Of a DNA stretch of 64,000 bases, positions 1-8,443 are shown in pieces. Made by a program: the position numbers and the translations under genes. The first letter of the stretch is position 1. The number at the start of each line of letters is the position of its first letter. Below the pieces are notes generated by a model. That model was not told the DNA's origin. It saw only the letters and a list, made by a program, of their open reading frames with translations, and made no database searches. The DNA comes from Flavobacterium sp. NRK1. GTDB lineage: Bacteria; Bacteroidota; Bacteroidia; Flavobacteriales; Flavobacteriaceae. Where the stretch lies: contig NZ_JAMXLA010000001.1 in assembly GCF_024054175.1 (NCBI RefSeq), forward strand, positions 1,953,930-2,017,929, written 5' to 3'.

Positions 1-919
1 TTATTGAGTTGCAGTCAGATGGTAAAATGTTATCAGGGATTATTTCCTCATTAATAGAAGCCTCGCTTACCTGTCTAAATAGTTTTTGCATACGCACATT
101 CTGCCTTTCAATAATATCCAGCGAATGGTTAAAATGTTCAGCAGAAATGTCTCCTTCTTTTTTACGAAGTGTTTTTATGGCAATATCTAATGCCGCTATA
201 GGCGTTTGAAACTCGTGTGTAATATTATTAATGAAGTCGGTTTTAATATCAGCAATTTTTTTCTGGGTTATAAGATTTTTTATAGACAGATAAAACAGCA
301 ATACAACAAAAGTGAGTAATACTACCGAGAAAATTAGTAACCCCGACATTTTAATGAAAATCTCTTTTTCCCAGTTTGATATGCTGTAATAACGTTCTGT
401 TACTACTACAAAATTAAATTTCTTTTCACTGTCGCCGTGCCATGTAGATTGTGAGGCCTGCGTTTCAGGATTTTGACCGGGATTGTTGCCAAACAATAGC
501 ATTTTACCCGAAAACAGATTATCAGCTTTTTTTTCATCATCGGTGTATATGCCTACCGATATAAGATAATTAGCAAATGTTACATCATATCCTTCAAAAA
601 ACCGCTCTTTTTTTATGTACTCGGAAATCACTTTAGATAATGAATCCTCGGTTTTTTTGATCAGTTTGATGTAATCCTTTTTAGATACTTTTTTGTCGTA
701 GTAGAGATCTGCAAAGCACCTTGTTTTGCCCATCCATGTATTGTTTAGCGTGTCCAGCTTTCCGGTAGTTTCCAGTTTAAGAAGCTGCTGGGTAATAGCC
801 TGATTTGCCTCTTTAGCCCTGAGCAGATAGGTGTTGTATATAAAATATCCCTGTATAATGGCAAGTGCCATAACAGTAAAAATGCATCCGGTTATAAGAA
901 AAGCTATTTTTCGCTTCAT
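1..919 (-). CDS. Sensor histidine kinase, partial (C-terminus off the left edge)
   Basis: Inner-membrane sensor kinase of a two-component system; the visible 306 residues run off the window without a stop. The ATG at 919 begins MKRKIAFLITG, followed by a first membrane helix (about residues 5-27), a periplasmic sensor region of about 160 residues, a second helix (about 191-213) and a HisKA dimerisation helix with the H-box NITHEFQTPI; the phosphoacceptor is His235. The ATP-binding domain lies outside the window. It is divergent from the outer-membrane protein at 1066. By analogy with similar Bacteroidota loci a response regulator probably follows off the left edge. Signal and regulator are unknown. 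Confidence 0.9.
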   Translation of the reverse strand, partial: MKRKIAFLITGCIFTVMALAIIQGYFIYNTYLLRAKEANQAITQQLLKLETTGKLDTLNNTWMGKTRCFADLYYDKKVSKKDYIKLIKKTEDSLSKVISEYIKKERFFEGYDVTFANYLISVGIYTDDEKKADNLFSGKMLLFGNNPGQNPETQASQSTWHGDSEKKFNFVVVTERYYSISNWEKEIFIKMSGLLIFSVVLLTFVVLLFYLSIKNLITQKKIADIKTDFINNITHEFQTPIAALDIAIKTLRKKEGDISAEHFNHSLDIIERQNVRMQKLFRQVSEASINEEIIPDNILPSDCNSI

Positions 920-983
920 GGTTATAGTTAATACAAGTTACAAAACTACTGTTTTATTGCATCCGTAAAAGCAGTAACAATCC

Positions 984-1014
984 CATTAACCTGTCATTAA
1001 CCCAGCGTTAACCG
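984..1014. promoter_or_regulatory. Triple TTAAC direct repeat, probable response-regulator binding site
   Basis: TTAAC occurs at 986-990, 997-1001 and 1008-1012, exactly 11 bp apart, each within a C(A/G)TTAACC context; a weaker GTAAC sits at 974-978. Direct repeats spaced one helical turn apart are typical of OmpR/PhoB-family dimers. The site lies in the divergent region between the histidine kinase and the outer-membrane protein gene, at roughly the -33 distance from a weak -7-like element near 1033-1042. Its role is inferred. Confidence 0.5.
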
Positions 1015-1065
1015 TATTACATTAAACATTTATAGAGATTTGTGGTAATCAATCATTAAATCACC

Positions 1066-3510
1066 ATGAGTTCAATCATCACTTTGCTGCTTTATGGCAG
1101 TATCAAAAAACGTTTATTAGCATTTATTATTACTTTAATTACACTCACCTGTACGGCACAGAACCCTTCCGTATCGGGCAGTGTGTTTGACACTTCTAAA
1201 AACCCTGTACCTTTTGCAGATGTGGTGTTAAAGCAACAAGTTCAGGATTCTACTTTTGTAAAAACATCTTTTACAGATGAGCATGGTCATTTTGAAATTC
1301 TTAATGTTAATGCAGGAGAATATTTACTTACAATAAGTACTATAGGTTATGAAAATTATACAACAAAAATTACCATAAATAAAAATCTTGTTTTACCTGA
1401 TATAGTACTTCAAAATAGGGCTAAAGAGCTTGATGATGTTGTTATAAATCAGAAAAGGCCCATTGTAAGGCGAAAAATAGACCGGATTGAGTTTGATGTA
1501 GAAAACTCTATTATATCGTCAGACAATGCATGGCAAATTGTAAAAAAAACACCCGGAGTAAATGTGGTAGGCGATGGCATTAGTATACGCGGCAGCAGCG
1601 GCATACTTGTTACTATTAACGATAAGAAAGTGTACCTTACAGGAACAGAACTTAAAAACCTGTTAGAAAATACTAATGGTGATGATATAAAATCTATAGA
1701 AGTTATTACTACACCGCCGGCAAAATATGAGGCGCAGGGTAGTGCGGTGCTTAATATAAAAATGAAAAAAAATGTAGGCGGCGGTTACAAAGGTTCTGTT
1801 TCAGGGGCTTATGTACAATCTATGTATCCAAAGGGTGTTGTGGCAACCAATCATTATTTTAAAAATAAAAAGCTTACTGTGTTTGGCGGGTATATGTTTG
1901 GTTCAGGACATTATTACGGAGAAAGCAGGGGCGAGGTGCGCTACACTAACCCTGAAGACAATACCATAGCTTCGGTTTGGAAAAGCAACGAGAAGTCGCA
2001 TTACAGAGCCACACAGCAAAACAGCTACAATATAAGTGCAGAGTATGCTATAGATACGCTTAATACAGTTGCGGTAGGGTTTAATGGCTTTTCCAGTCTT
2101 AAAAGTACAGCATTAATAGATACGCCTACTGCAATTTATGATGGTAATGGCAGGCTGGATTCTTTATTTACCAGCCACAATCACAGAGATTATCCGCAAA
2201 AAAATAGTACAGTTACGGGTTCATATGAACATATATTTAATAAAGATCATAAAGTTATTTTTGCGTCAGATTATACCAGGCATTATTTTAACCAGGAACA
2301 GGATATAACCGCAGGGATTTCACTACCGGGAGAAGCCCCCCATACACAGCAGGATATAGGGAGTAATGATACAAGACGTATATCACTTTTTTCGGCACAA
2401 GCCGATTATAATGGTAAGGACGGCGAAACTTCATTTGAAGCCGGTATGCGGTATGGTAATGTGAGTGCAAAAAATATTTTTGATTATGAAAGTACCATCA
2501 ATGGAGTGCCTGCTTCATCACCAGGCTTATCAAATAACTTTTTATATGATGAAAATATACTTGCAGGATATATAGGTGCAGAACGTGAGTTTGGTAAATG
2601 GGGTTTTAAAGCAGGCCTTCGGGGTGAGCATACCAGACTAGAGGGGAACTCGGTAACAATACGGGAGGTAAACAGGCAGGATTATTTTAAACTATTTCCG
2701 TCTGCCTATGCATTGTATAAAGCATCAGACAATCATCAGATAGGCTTGTCTTATGGTAAGCGTATCATCAGGCCGCAATACAGCGCGCTAAATCCTTTCA
2801 GGTCTTATAATACACCTTATTCGTATTCTACTGGCGACCCAAGGCTTCAGCCTGCTATCACGCATAACTTTAGCCTGCAGTATACATTAAAGTCAAAGTA
2901 TAATTTCGACCTTTTTTATCGTTACGAAAAAGATCCGTCTTCTGAAGTAATCTATCAGGATTATACAACCAATACCATTATAACTAAATATACTAACATA
3001 AGCAGAAATATAGCGTCAGGGCTTGAGTTTAATACCAATGTGCAGTTTTTTGAATGGTGGGAAGCCGGTACAATGAGCACCATTGGCTACCAGGAAAATA
3101 CATTTCAGGGAGCTGACGAAAGTATGCAGGTTATAAGCCAGTGGACCCTTTATACCAGTGCAAACAGCCGATTTACATTAAATAAAAAGAAAGACATACT
3201 GGCAGAATTTGATTTCTTTTATATGTCTCCTGCGGTACAGGGTGCTTTTAAACTAAGCGATATTTCAAGTCTTTCGTTATCATTTAAAAAGGTGTTTTTA
3301 AATGAAAATGCTGAAGCAGGAATCCTGCTTTCAGATATTTACAGGGGTGAAAGGCAAACTATAACCACTCAGTACGGCAATCAATACAGCAGATATAATA
3401 ATTATGGCGATTCCCAAAGTTTCAGAATCTTTTTCAGATACCGTTTTGGAAATCAGAAACTGGGTGAAGGAAAAACCCGTGAAAGTACTGATGAGCAAAA
3501 GCGTTTATAA
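1066..3510 (+). CDS. Outer-membrane beta-barrel family protein with carboxypeptidase-regulatory and plug-like domains
   Basis: An 814-residue outer-membrane protein. A signal peptide (KKRLLAFIITLITLTCTAQ, ending near residue 32) is followed by a carboxypeptidase-regulatory-like beta-sandwich (about 33-115), a TonB plug-like segment (about 120-235, including SIEVITTPPAKYEAQGSA) and a large beta-barrel rich in alternating aromatic residues to the C-terminus (ending FRIFFRYRFGN plus a charged tail). This matches the Bacteroidota 'outer membrane beta-barrel family' (OMP_b-brl_3 type) rather than a classical SusC. The chosen ATG gives a rather long n-region before the signal helix, and no better in-frame start exists. 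Divergence from a histidine kinase suggests two-component control. The substrate is unknown. Confidence 0.85.
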   Translation: MSSIITLLLYGSIKKRLLAFIITLITLTCTAQNPSVSGSVFDTSKNPVPFADVVLKQQVQDSTFVKTSFTDEHGHFEILNVNAGEYLLTISTIGYENYTTKITINKNLVLPDIVLQNRAKELDDVVINQKRPIVRRKIDRIEFDVENSIISSDNAWQIVKKTPGVNVVGDGISIRGSSGILVTINDKKVYLTGTELKNLLENTNGDDIKSIEVITTPPAKYEAQGSAVLNIKMKKNVGGGYKGSVSGAYVQSMYPKGVVATNHYFKNKKLTVFGGYMFGSGHYYGESRGEVRYTNPEDNTIASVWKSNEKSHYRATQQNSYNISAEYAIDTLNTVAVGFNGFSSLKSTALIDTPTAIYDGNGRLDSLFTSHNHRDYPQKNSTVTGSYEHIFNKDHKVIFASDYTRHYFNQEQDITAGISLPGEAPHTQQDIGSNDTRRISLFSAQADYNGKDGETSFEAGMRYGNVSAKNIFDYESTINGVPASSPGLSNNFLYDENILAGYIGAEREFGKWGFKAGLRGEHTRLEGNSVTIREVNRQDYFKLFPSAYALYKASDNHQIGLSYGKRIIRPQYSALNPFRSYNTPYSYSTGDPRLQPAITHNFSLQYTLKSKYNFDLFYRYEKDPSSEVIYQDYTTNTIITKYTNISRNIASGLEFNTNVQFFEWWEAGTMSTIGYQENTFQGADESMQVISQWTLYTSANSRFTLNKKKDILAEFDFFYMSPAVQGAFKLSDISSLSLSFKKVFLNENAEAGILLSDIYRGERQTITTQYGNQYSRYNNYGDSQSFRIFFRYRFGNQKLGEGKTRESTDEQKRL

Positions 3511-3615
3511 ACAATAACGTTTGAGTTAGTTATCCGCAGTTACTATTACGGGTAACTGCGGACTTTTTATTAAGAATAGTTGGTATATTTGCACTCTGAT
3601 AAGTTCTTTACTTAA

Positions 3616-3796
3616 TTTCTATTCAAACGGGAATGGTTTTTGGCGCAAGCCGGAATTAAAAGGGAATCGTGTGTAAATCACGAACTGTCGCGCAACTGTA
3701 AATGCCCAAAAAATTTTTATCAATTATGTTCACTTTTTGCCATAGCAAATGGGAAGGACGATAAAAACGGCATAAGTCAGGATACCTGCCATTACT
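3616..3796 (+). ncRNA. Cobalamin (B12) riboswitch
   Basis: The conserved core of the adenosylcobalamin riboswitch is present in order on the plus strand: a GGTTTTTGGCGCAAGCCGG-like arm near 3634, AAAGGGAATCG (3658-3668), the AAATCACGAACTGTC arm, the B12 box GCGCAACTGTAA (3690-3701), a GGGAAGG element (3751-3757) and the 3' closing AGTCAGGATACCTGCC (3775-3790). An ATG follows 17 bases later at 3806, and the first real gene, a fabH paralogue, only at 4075. Riboswitches of this class normally control B12 uptake or B12-independent isozymes; neither is adjacent here. Confidence 0.92.
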
Positions 3797-3805
3797 AACT
3801 TGACA

Positions 3806-3913
3806 ATGCTTTCGCGGTTTAAAGTAATTGGTTTCTGCATAGGTATTGCTATACCTATATATAAACTATACTTTTTAAGGCATTGTGAAATAGGCAAAAG
3901 AGCTTTTAACTAA
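3806..3913 (+). CDS. Possible 35-residue leader or remnant ORF under the B12 riboswitch
   Basis: The first ATG after the riboswitch opens a 35-codon frame (MLSRFKVIGFCIGIAIPIYK and onward) with a positively charged start and a short hydrophobic stretch like a signal-peptide beginning. It may be a leader peptide, the decayed N-terminus of a lost membrane or receptor gene, or chance. A perfect 8-bp hairpin (3839-3846 with 3851-3858) lies inside it. No similarity is recognised. Confidence 0.25.
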   Translation: MLSRFKVIGFCIGIAIPIYKLYFLRHCEIGKRAFN

Positions 3914-3995
3914 TTATTAATTTTTTAAAAGCGAAATAATGTTTACAACCAATTTGGGCATTTTGCCTTTCTGATACTTTTTTAGTCACTTACCT

Positions 3996-4026
3996 GTTAC
4001 CCATATTGAACAGCGGGTAACTTTTA
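3996..4026 (+). terminator. Terminator-like hairpin upstream of fabH
   Basis: GTTACCC (3996-4002) pairs with GGGTAAC (4015-4021), followed by TTTT. It could end a short B12-controlled transcript before fabH, or form part of the expression platform. Confidence 0.45.
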
Positions 4027-4074
4027 CAATTCTGTTTAAGATATGCAGGATTTAAGAAAAAACAATTCCAATAT

Positions 4075-5085
4075 ATGAATACCAGAATAAATGCAGCTAT
4101 AACGGCTGTGGGCGGGTATGTTCCTGATACTGTACTGAACAATGCCAAGCTCGAAAAGATGGTTGATACATCAGATGAGTGGATTACCAGCCGTACAGGC
4201 ATTAAAGAACGCCGGATTTTAGAGGCCGGAAAAGCAACATCGGATATGGCTGCGATGGCAATAAAAAATTTACTTAACAATACGGGAGTTAATCCAGATG
4301 AGATAGAAGTTCTTATAATTGCTACATCTACGCCAGATCATCAACTGGCACCTACAGCACCGCTCGCAGCACAAAAAGCGGGCTTAAAAAACGCATGGGG
4401 ATTTGATTTTAATGCGGCCTGTAGCGGCTTTTTATATGCATTGTCTGTAGCAGCATCGTTACTAGAAAGCGGCAGGCATAAAAAAGTACTTTTAGTAGGT
4501 GCAGACAAAATGAGCGCTATAGTTAATTATGAAGACCGTAATACCTGTGTGCTTTTTGGTGACGGGGCAGGAGCAGTGTTGCTGGAGCCTTCTAAAGATG
4601 CTGGAGCCGTACTTGATACAGTATATCGGTCTGATGGTAACGGAGTACAGTTTCTTTCAATACCGGCAGGGGGTTCTGCTGAAGGTACTACAGAACAGAC
4701 ACTACTTGAAAAAAGACATTATGTAGAGCAAGATGGCCGCACAGTATTTAAAAATGCTATAAATGGTATGACTGCTACGAGTATGGAAGTACTTGAAAAA
4801 TGCAATTTTACAACAGAAGATATTGACTGGGTGGTGCCACATCAGGCAAATCTTAGAATTATTGATGTTGTAGGAGAAAAATTAGGTATAGCAAAAGAAA
4901 AAATTAAAGTAAATATACAGCGATATGGAAATACAACAGCGGCAACATTACCACTTTGCCTATGGGATTTTCAAAACGATTTTAAGCCGGGAGATAAACT
5001 ATTGCTAACTGCTTTCGGAGCAGGATTTACATGGGGCAGTACCTGTATTATATGGGGCGGGCTTAGAAATAATAATAAAAAATAA
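4075..5085 (+). CDS. fabH: 3-oxoacyl-ACP synthase III (KAS III family)
   Basis: Thiolase-fold condensing enzyme of 336 residues, the usual KAS III length. In type II fatty-acid synthesis this family condenses an acyl-CoA starter with malonyl-ACP. The full catalytic triad is visible: Cys116 in AACSGF, His256 in PHQAN and Asn286 in YGNTTAA; the C-terminus has the family's GAGFTWG motif. It is followed after one base by a hotdog thioesterase, so the two probably form one operon. It is not next to plsX/rpmF, where Bacteroidota usually keep the housekeeping fabH, so a paralogue with a specialised starter unit is possible. The cobalamin riboswitch 280 bp upstream is an unexpected neighbour. Confidence 0.9.
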   Translation: MNTRINAAITAVGGYVPDTVLNNAKLEKMVDTSDEWITSRTGIKERRILEAGKATSDMAAMAIKNLLNNTGVNPDEIEVLIIATSTPDHQLAPTAPLAAQKAGLKNAWGFDFNAACSGFLYALSVAASLLESGRHKKVLLVGADKMSAIVNYEDRNTCVLFGDGAGAVLLEPSKDAGAVLDTVYRSDGNGVQFLSIPAGGSAEGTTEQTLLEKRHYVEQDGRTVFKNAINGMTATSMEVLEKCNFTTEDIDWVVPHQANLRIIDVVGEKLGIAKEKIKVNIQRYGNTTAATLPLCLWDFQNDFKPGDKLLLTAFGAGFTWGSTCIIWGGLRNNNKK

Positions 5086-5086
5086 A

Positions 5087-5473
5087 ATGACATTACAAGA
5101 GAAAATTGATGCTGCGGAAACGCATATATTTAAAGCGGTATTTCCTAACACTACAAACCATTATGATACCCTTTTTGGTGGTGCAGCAATGCACCTTATG
5201 GATGAGGTTGCTTTTATAACCGCAACACGTTTCAGCAGGCAGAGGGTTGTTACCGTGAGCAGTGATCGTATTGATTTTAAGAAGCCTATTCCGGCAGGTA
5301 CCTTTGCTGAACTTATAGGTAAAATAACTCATATAGGTAATACAAGTTTACAGGTTCATGTAGAGATTTTTGTTGAAGATATGTACTCAATGTCAAGAGA
5401 AAAAGCCATAACCGGCAATTTTACTTTTGTAGCAATTAACGAGAATAAAGAGCCCGTACCTATTATTAAATAG
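5087..5473 (+). CDS. Acyl-CoA thioesterase, hotdog (4HBT, YciA-like)
   Basis: A 128-residue single-hotdog acyl-CoA thioesterase that hydrolyses acyl-CoA to free acid and CoA in the cytosol. The family motif NTTNHYDTLFGGAAMHLMDE (residues 21-40) carries the Asn and Asp expected near the active site, and DRIDFKKPIPAG matches the strand that follows. The start lies one base after the fabH stop, so translation is probably coupled. Together the pair could make and release an acyl product, but this is inference. It converges with the minus-strand gene whose stop is one base away. Confidence 0.85.
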   Translation: MTLQEKIDAAETHIFKAVFPNTTNHYDTLFGGAAMHLMDEVAFITATRFSRQRVVTVSSDRIDFKKPIPAGTFAELIGKITHIGNTSLQVHVEIFVEDMYSMSREKAITGNFTFVAINENKEPVPIIK

Positions 5474-5474
5474 G

Positions 5475-5924
5475 CTATGGTTTAAGTAGTGTATTTAGGT
5501 GTTTGCTTTTTAGCAACCCATTATATTGAAAGAGAATTTTATAATCAGAATCTAAAAATACCCAATAAGGATAACTGCTTTTGGCTTTGCTCAATTCAGC
5601 AGCTAATGCATTAATGCCACCCGTTCCCTGTGGTATAAAATGATATACTTTTCCATTAAAAACAATTGCCTCATGCGATTCTGCATTGAACGCTATATAA
5701 TAGTAGTTGTTTACCAGTAATTGCATGAGGTTGCTATCCTTTTCAATCTGTTTATTCTGAAGTTTACATATGGCACACCAGTCAGTATATATTTTTATAA
5801 TTATTGGTCTGGGCTCCTGTGCCATTTTTAAAGTTAACTCTGTAAATGTTACAGTATAGTTTTTCTGGCTGTAGCCAAATGAAGCAGCAAAGATTATTAA
5901 TAGTATAAGAAACTGTTTTTTCAT
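5475..5924 (-). CDS. Secreted thioredoxin-fold protein
   Basis: A 149-residue periplasmic thioredoxin-like protein. A signal peptide (MKKQFLILLIIFAASFGYSQ) is followed by a thioredoxin fold with the redox motif TDWCAICK (Cys50, Cys53) and the downstream YPYWVFLDSDYKILFQYNG strand pair. The CAIC pair resembles thioredoxin-domain proteins that act on periplasmic disulfides or metal-binding cysteines. It starts 50 bases after the TonB receptor at 5975-8221 on the same strand, so the two are probably co-transcribed; the receptor's plug carries a conserved cysteine pair that could be a substrate. That link is inference. Confidence 0.8.
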   Translation of the reverse strand: MKKQFLILLIIFAASFGYSQKNYTVTFTELTLKMAQEPRPIIIKIYTDWCAICKLQNKQIEKDSNLMQLLVNNYYYIAFNAESHEAIVFNGKVYHFIPQGTGGINALAAELSKAKSSYPYWVFLDSDYKILFQYNGLLKSKHLNTLLKP

Positions 5925-5974
5925 GTGAGTGCTTTACTAAATTCTCCCTCCGTAAAAGAATATGCCATTTTTTT

Positions 5975-8221
5975 CTAAAACAAATTATATCGTACTCCAA
6001 TAAATATTCTTCGACCCTGCATTGAGGCATAATTATAACTCGTATCAAAAGTATATCCGTTAGGATTATTTACGGGGTCATTTACATGTTTATTAAAAGG
6101 GTCAAACGGGCGTATCAACGGGTCATTAGGTACAAAGTCGAATATGTTTTTCATGCCTCCGTAAAATTCCAGCCCGTAATCAAATTTTTTAGTAAACTGT
6201 ATATTGGCTGTACAAAACCATGGCGAATATTCGGGCCTGTAATCATTAGGTAATATAGGCAGCCGCATGGGTCCATACCAGTTACCTGTAATATCCATAC
6301 TATAATTATTATTAAAACTATAGCTGACTACAAAGTTCCCCGACCATTTAGGAGCATGTAATTGCTGTGACCTTTCTTCTTTTAAATCTTTCTTCTCAAT
6401 CTGGAAAACATCCATATACGATATGCCGGCTAATACTTTTAAAGGAAATGTAAAGGTTAGATCGGTATTTAAGGAAATACCCTGTGATATAGCGTGCCCT
6501 TTAAGGTTGTCATAAATAATCTTATTCGGATCTGTATCAAAATCGCCTACTATCTTGTTAGTGAAATAAGAATAGAATCCGGTAATATCGAAGCCTATAA
6601 AAGCTATATCAGTTGGTACTTTCAATACATAATTAAGATTACCGTTATATGATCGTTCGGGTTTTAAGGCTTCTGTAATAATTACATCCCTTGCACCGGT
6701 AAGCGCAGCATGGTCTTCGGTAAACAAATTTACCACCCTGAAACCTGTACCAAAACTTGCTCTTATTGTGTTATTTTGATCAGGCGAAAATTTGTAAGCC
6801 ACTCGTGGGGAATGTACTGCGCCATGATTCTTGTCATAATCAAAACGATAGCCTCCCAATACTTTATGTTTATTGTTTAATGTCCATTCATCCTGAATAA
6901 ATATTCCGGGCAGGGGTGTTTTTTGCGGGCTATTGCCTATACCGTCCGCATTAGCTGTAGCCGGAGTATTGTCATCATATACAGTATAGCGCATAGCTGC
7001 ACCCAGTAAAAAGTTATGATTTGTACCAAACTCTTTATCACAATATGCTTGGACAAATGCTACCTGTTGGGTTGCCATATAAGGTGTTACTCCGTAATAA
7101 GAATTCTGGTTATGCCAGTTATATGAAAACTGGGTAAAAATTTTCTCTGTAGTTGGCAATTGATAAAGGCCTATTAGTTCTGCACGTTTGGTATAAATGC
7201 TTTCACCATAAATACTGTCACTACCGCGCCATTTTTTATCCCAGTTCATTTCGCCGCCCCACCGGTCTTCATAAACGTATCGCCCGGCAATGCTGAATAC
7301 CCTGTTTTCCTTACGGTCAAAATTCCATTTATTAAATACCGAAATACGGTCCTGTTGCGTTACATCGGTAAAATTATCGTTGTTCTTATCTGCACGCACA
7401 CCGTATTTAAAATAGTTAATGCCTAATAATGAAGTTGCAGTTCCTGCTTTAAGTTTTACAGCCCCGTCCAGGCTAATCTCTCCCCAGCTTGTCATAAAAA
7501 AATCTGCGCTTACTGCGGGTGCTTTTGTGGGGGTTTTGGTGATAACATTTATAATGCCTCCCATAGCTTCAGAGCCATATAATGATGATGCAGGACCTTT
7601 TACAACTTCTATCCGCTCTACCAGGCTGTTGGGAATACCACTTAACCCATATACGGTTGAAAGTGCGCTTACAATGGGCATACCATCTATGAGTATTAAT
7701 GTATATGGGCCTTCCATTCCGTTTATATGAATGTCGCCGGTGTTGCACACATTGCAGTTTAATTGCGGCTGAACGCCATTTACCATACCCACAGCTTCAA
7801 ATAAACTTGCGGTTGGGTTCTTTTTAAAAAGCTTAGGAGTTATTATTTCTACAGGTATTGGGCTTTCTGTACGGCTTATTTCTTTCATTGTACCCGTAAC
7901 AACCACTTCTTCCAATAGTTGGTTATCATCTTGTAATGCTATATTTAAAATTACAGTCTCAATTTTGTCAATTGTTATTTTTTTACGCTCTGTTTTTAAT
8001 CCTACTGCGCTAAAAATAATTTCATAAGTTCCAAAAGGAATATTTTTTATCTCATACATTCCTTCATTATCTGCAGATAATGTTAACCCTAATGGGGTTA
8101 CAATTATACTTACGGCTGGTAGAGGCTCATTGTTTTGAGTTATTTTTCCTTTTATACTTCCTTTTTGAGCTAAAAGAGGTAGTGAGGCAAATAATAATAT
8201 CAGGGTAGCTATTTTCATCAT
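5975..8221 (-). CDS. TonB-dependent receptor, metal or siderophore type
   Basis: A 748-residue outer-membrane active transporter: signal peptide (1-19), carboxypeptidase-regulatory-like domain (about 20-97), TonB box region EEVVVTGT, plug domain (about 120-230 with LIDGMPIV and RIEVVKGPASSLYGSEAMGG) and a 22-stranded barrel ending MQGRRIFIGVRYNLF. The plug carries NCNVCNTGDIHINGMEG with Cys156, Cys159, His165 and Met169, a cluster suited to soft-metal binding and reminiscent of copper receptors of the OprC/NosA group. An inverted repeat overlaps its promoter. Downstream is a thioredoxin-fold protein. The substrate could be iron-siderophore, copper or another metal chelate. Confidence 0.88.
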   Translation of the reverse strand: MMKIATLILLFASLPLLAQKGSIKGKITQNNEPLPAVSIIVTPLGLTLSADNEGMYEIKNIPFGTYEIIFSAVGLKTERKKITIDKIETVILNIALQDDNQLLEEVVVTGTMKEISRTESPIPVEIITPKLFKKNPTASLFEAVGMVNGVQPQLNCNVCNTGDIHINGMEGPYTLILIDGMPIVSALSTVYGLSGIPNSLVERIEVVKGPASSLYGSEAMGGIINVITKTPTKAPAVSADFFMTSWGEISLDGAVKLKAGTATSLLGINYFKYGVRADKNNDNFTDVTQQDRISVFNKWNFDRKENRVFSIAGRYVYEDRWGGEMNWDKKWRGSDSIYGESIYTKRAELIGLYQLPTTEKIFTQFSYNWHNQNSYYGVTPYMATQQVAFVQAYCDKEFGTNHNFLLGAAMRYTVYDDNTPATANADGIGNSPQKTPLPGIFIQDEWTLNNKHKVLGGYRFDYDKNHGAVHSPRVAYKFSPDQNNTIRASFGTGFRVVNLFTEDHAALTGARDVIITEALKPERSYNGNLNYVLKVPTDIAFIGFDITGFYSYFTNKIVGDFDTDPNKIIYDNLKGHAISQGISLNTDLTFTFPLKVLAGISYMDVFQIEKKDLKEERSQQLHAPKWSGNFVVSYSFNNNYSMDITGNWYGPMRLPILPNDYRPEYSPWFCTANIQFTKKFDYGLEFYGGMKNIFDFVPNDPLIRPFDPFNKHVNDPVNNPNGYTFDTSYNYASMQGRRIFIGVRYNLF

Positions 8222-8242
8222 CTAAATCTATAATTAGTATTG

Positions 8243-8270
8243 CAAAATTATAAATTTAGTCTAATCTAAA
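8243..8270 (-). promoter_or_regulatory. Promoter with Fur/DtxR-like inverted repeat for the TonB receptor
   Basis: Read on the minus strand, TAATTTTG (8243-8250) fits the -7 consensus TAnnTTTG. Just upstream, TTTAG-6 bases-CTAAA (8255-8270) is an inverted repeat lying in the -10 to -33 spacer, where a repressor would block RNA polymerase. It resembles iron-responsive boxes in general form, but the regulator is not proven. Confidence 0.5.
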
Positions 8271-8383
8271 AATTATTTTAAATACTATTTTAATTTTTTA
8301 TTTGAAAAATCTAATAATTTGTTGTTGTTTAATAGTTTGTCGTTCAAATATTTGTCTATAAATAGATTAAGATAAGTTATAAA

Positions 8384-8414
8384 ATCAAAAAACCCTTCAG
8401 ATGAAGGGTTTTAA
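8384..8414 (-). terminator. Rho-independent terminator
   Basis: AACCCTTCA (8391-8399) and TGAAGGGTT (8402-8410) form a 9-bp stem followed on the minus strand by TTTTTT. It lies 30 bases after the stop of the lipoprotein gene at 8444-8908. Confidence 0.85.
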
Positions 8415-8443
8415 AACTTGTTGTATTATATTTTACTTACAAA

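Larger units (their letters stand above)
3797..4074. other. Non-coding stretch between riboswitch and fabH
   Basis: Apart from the 35-codon frame, it holds three structures: a hairpin ATAGGTAT-TGCT-ATACCTAT at 3839-3858, an AT-only inverted repeat GCTTTTAA / TTAAAAGC (about 3902-3933), and the terminator-like hairpin at 3996-4026. No -33/-7 promoter for fabH is obvious, so whether fabH is read from the riboswitch transcript or from its own promoter cannot be settled here. Confidence 0.5.

Noticed and set aside
7419..7730. Open frame on the plus strand opposite the TonB receptor
   Set aside because: It mirrors the coding pattern of the receptor gene and has no start context or recognisable motif; similar antisense frames over pnp, groL and topA were dropped for the same reason.
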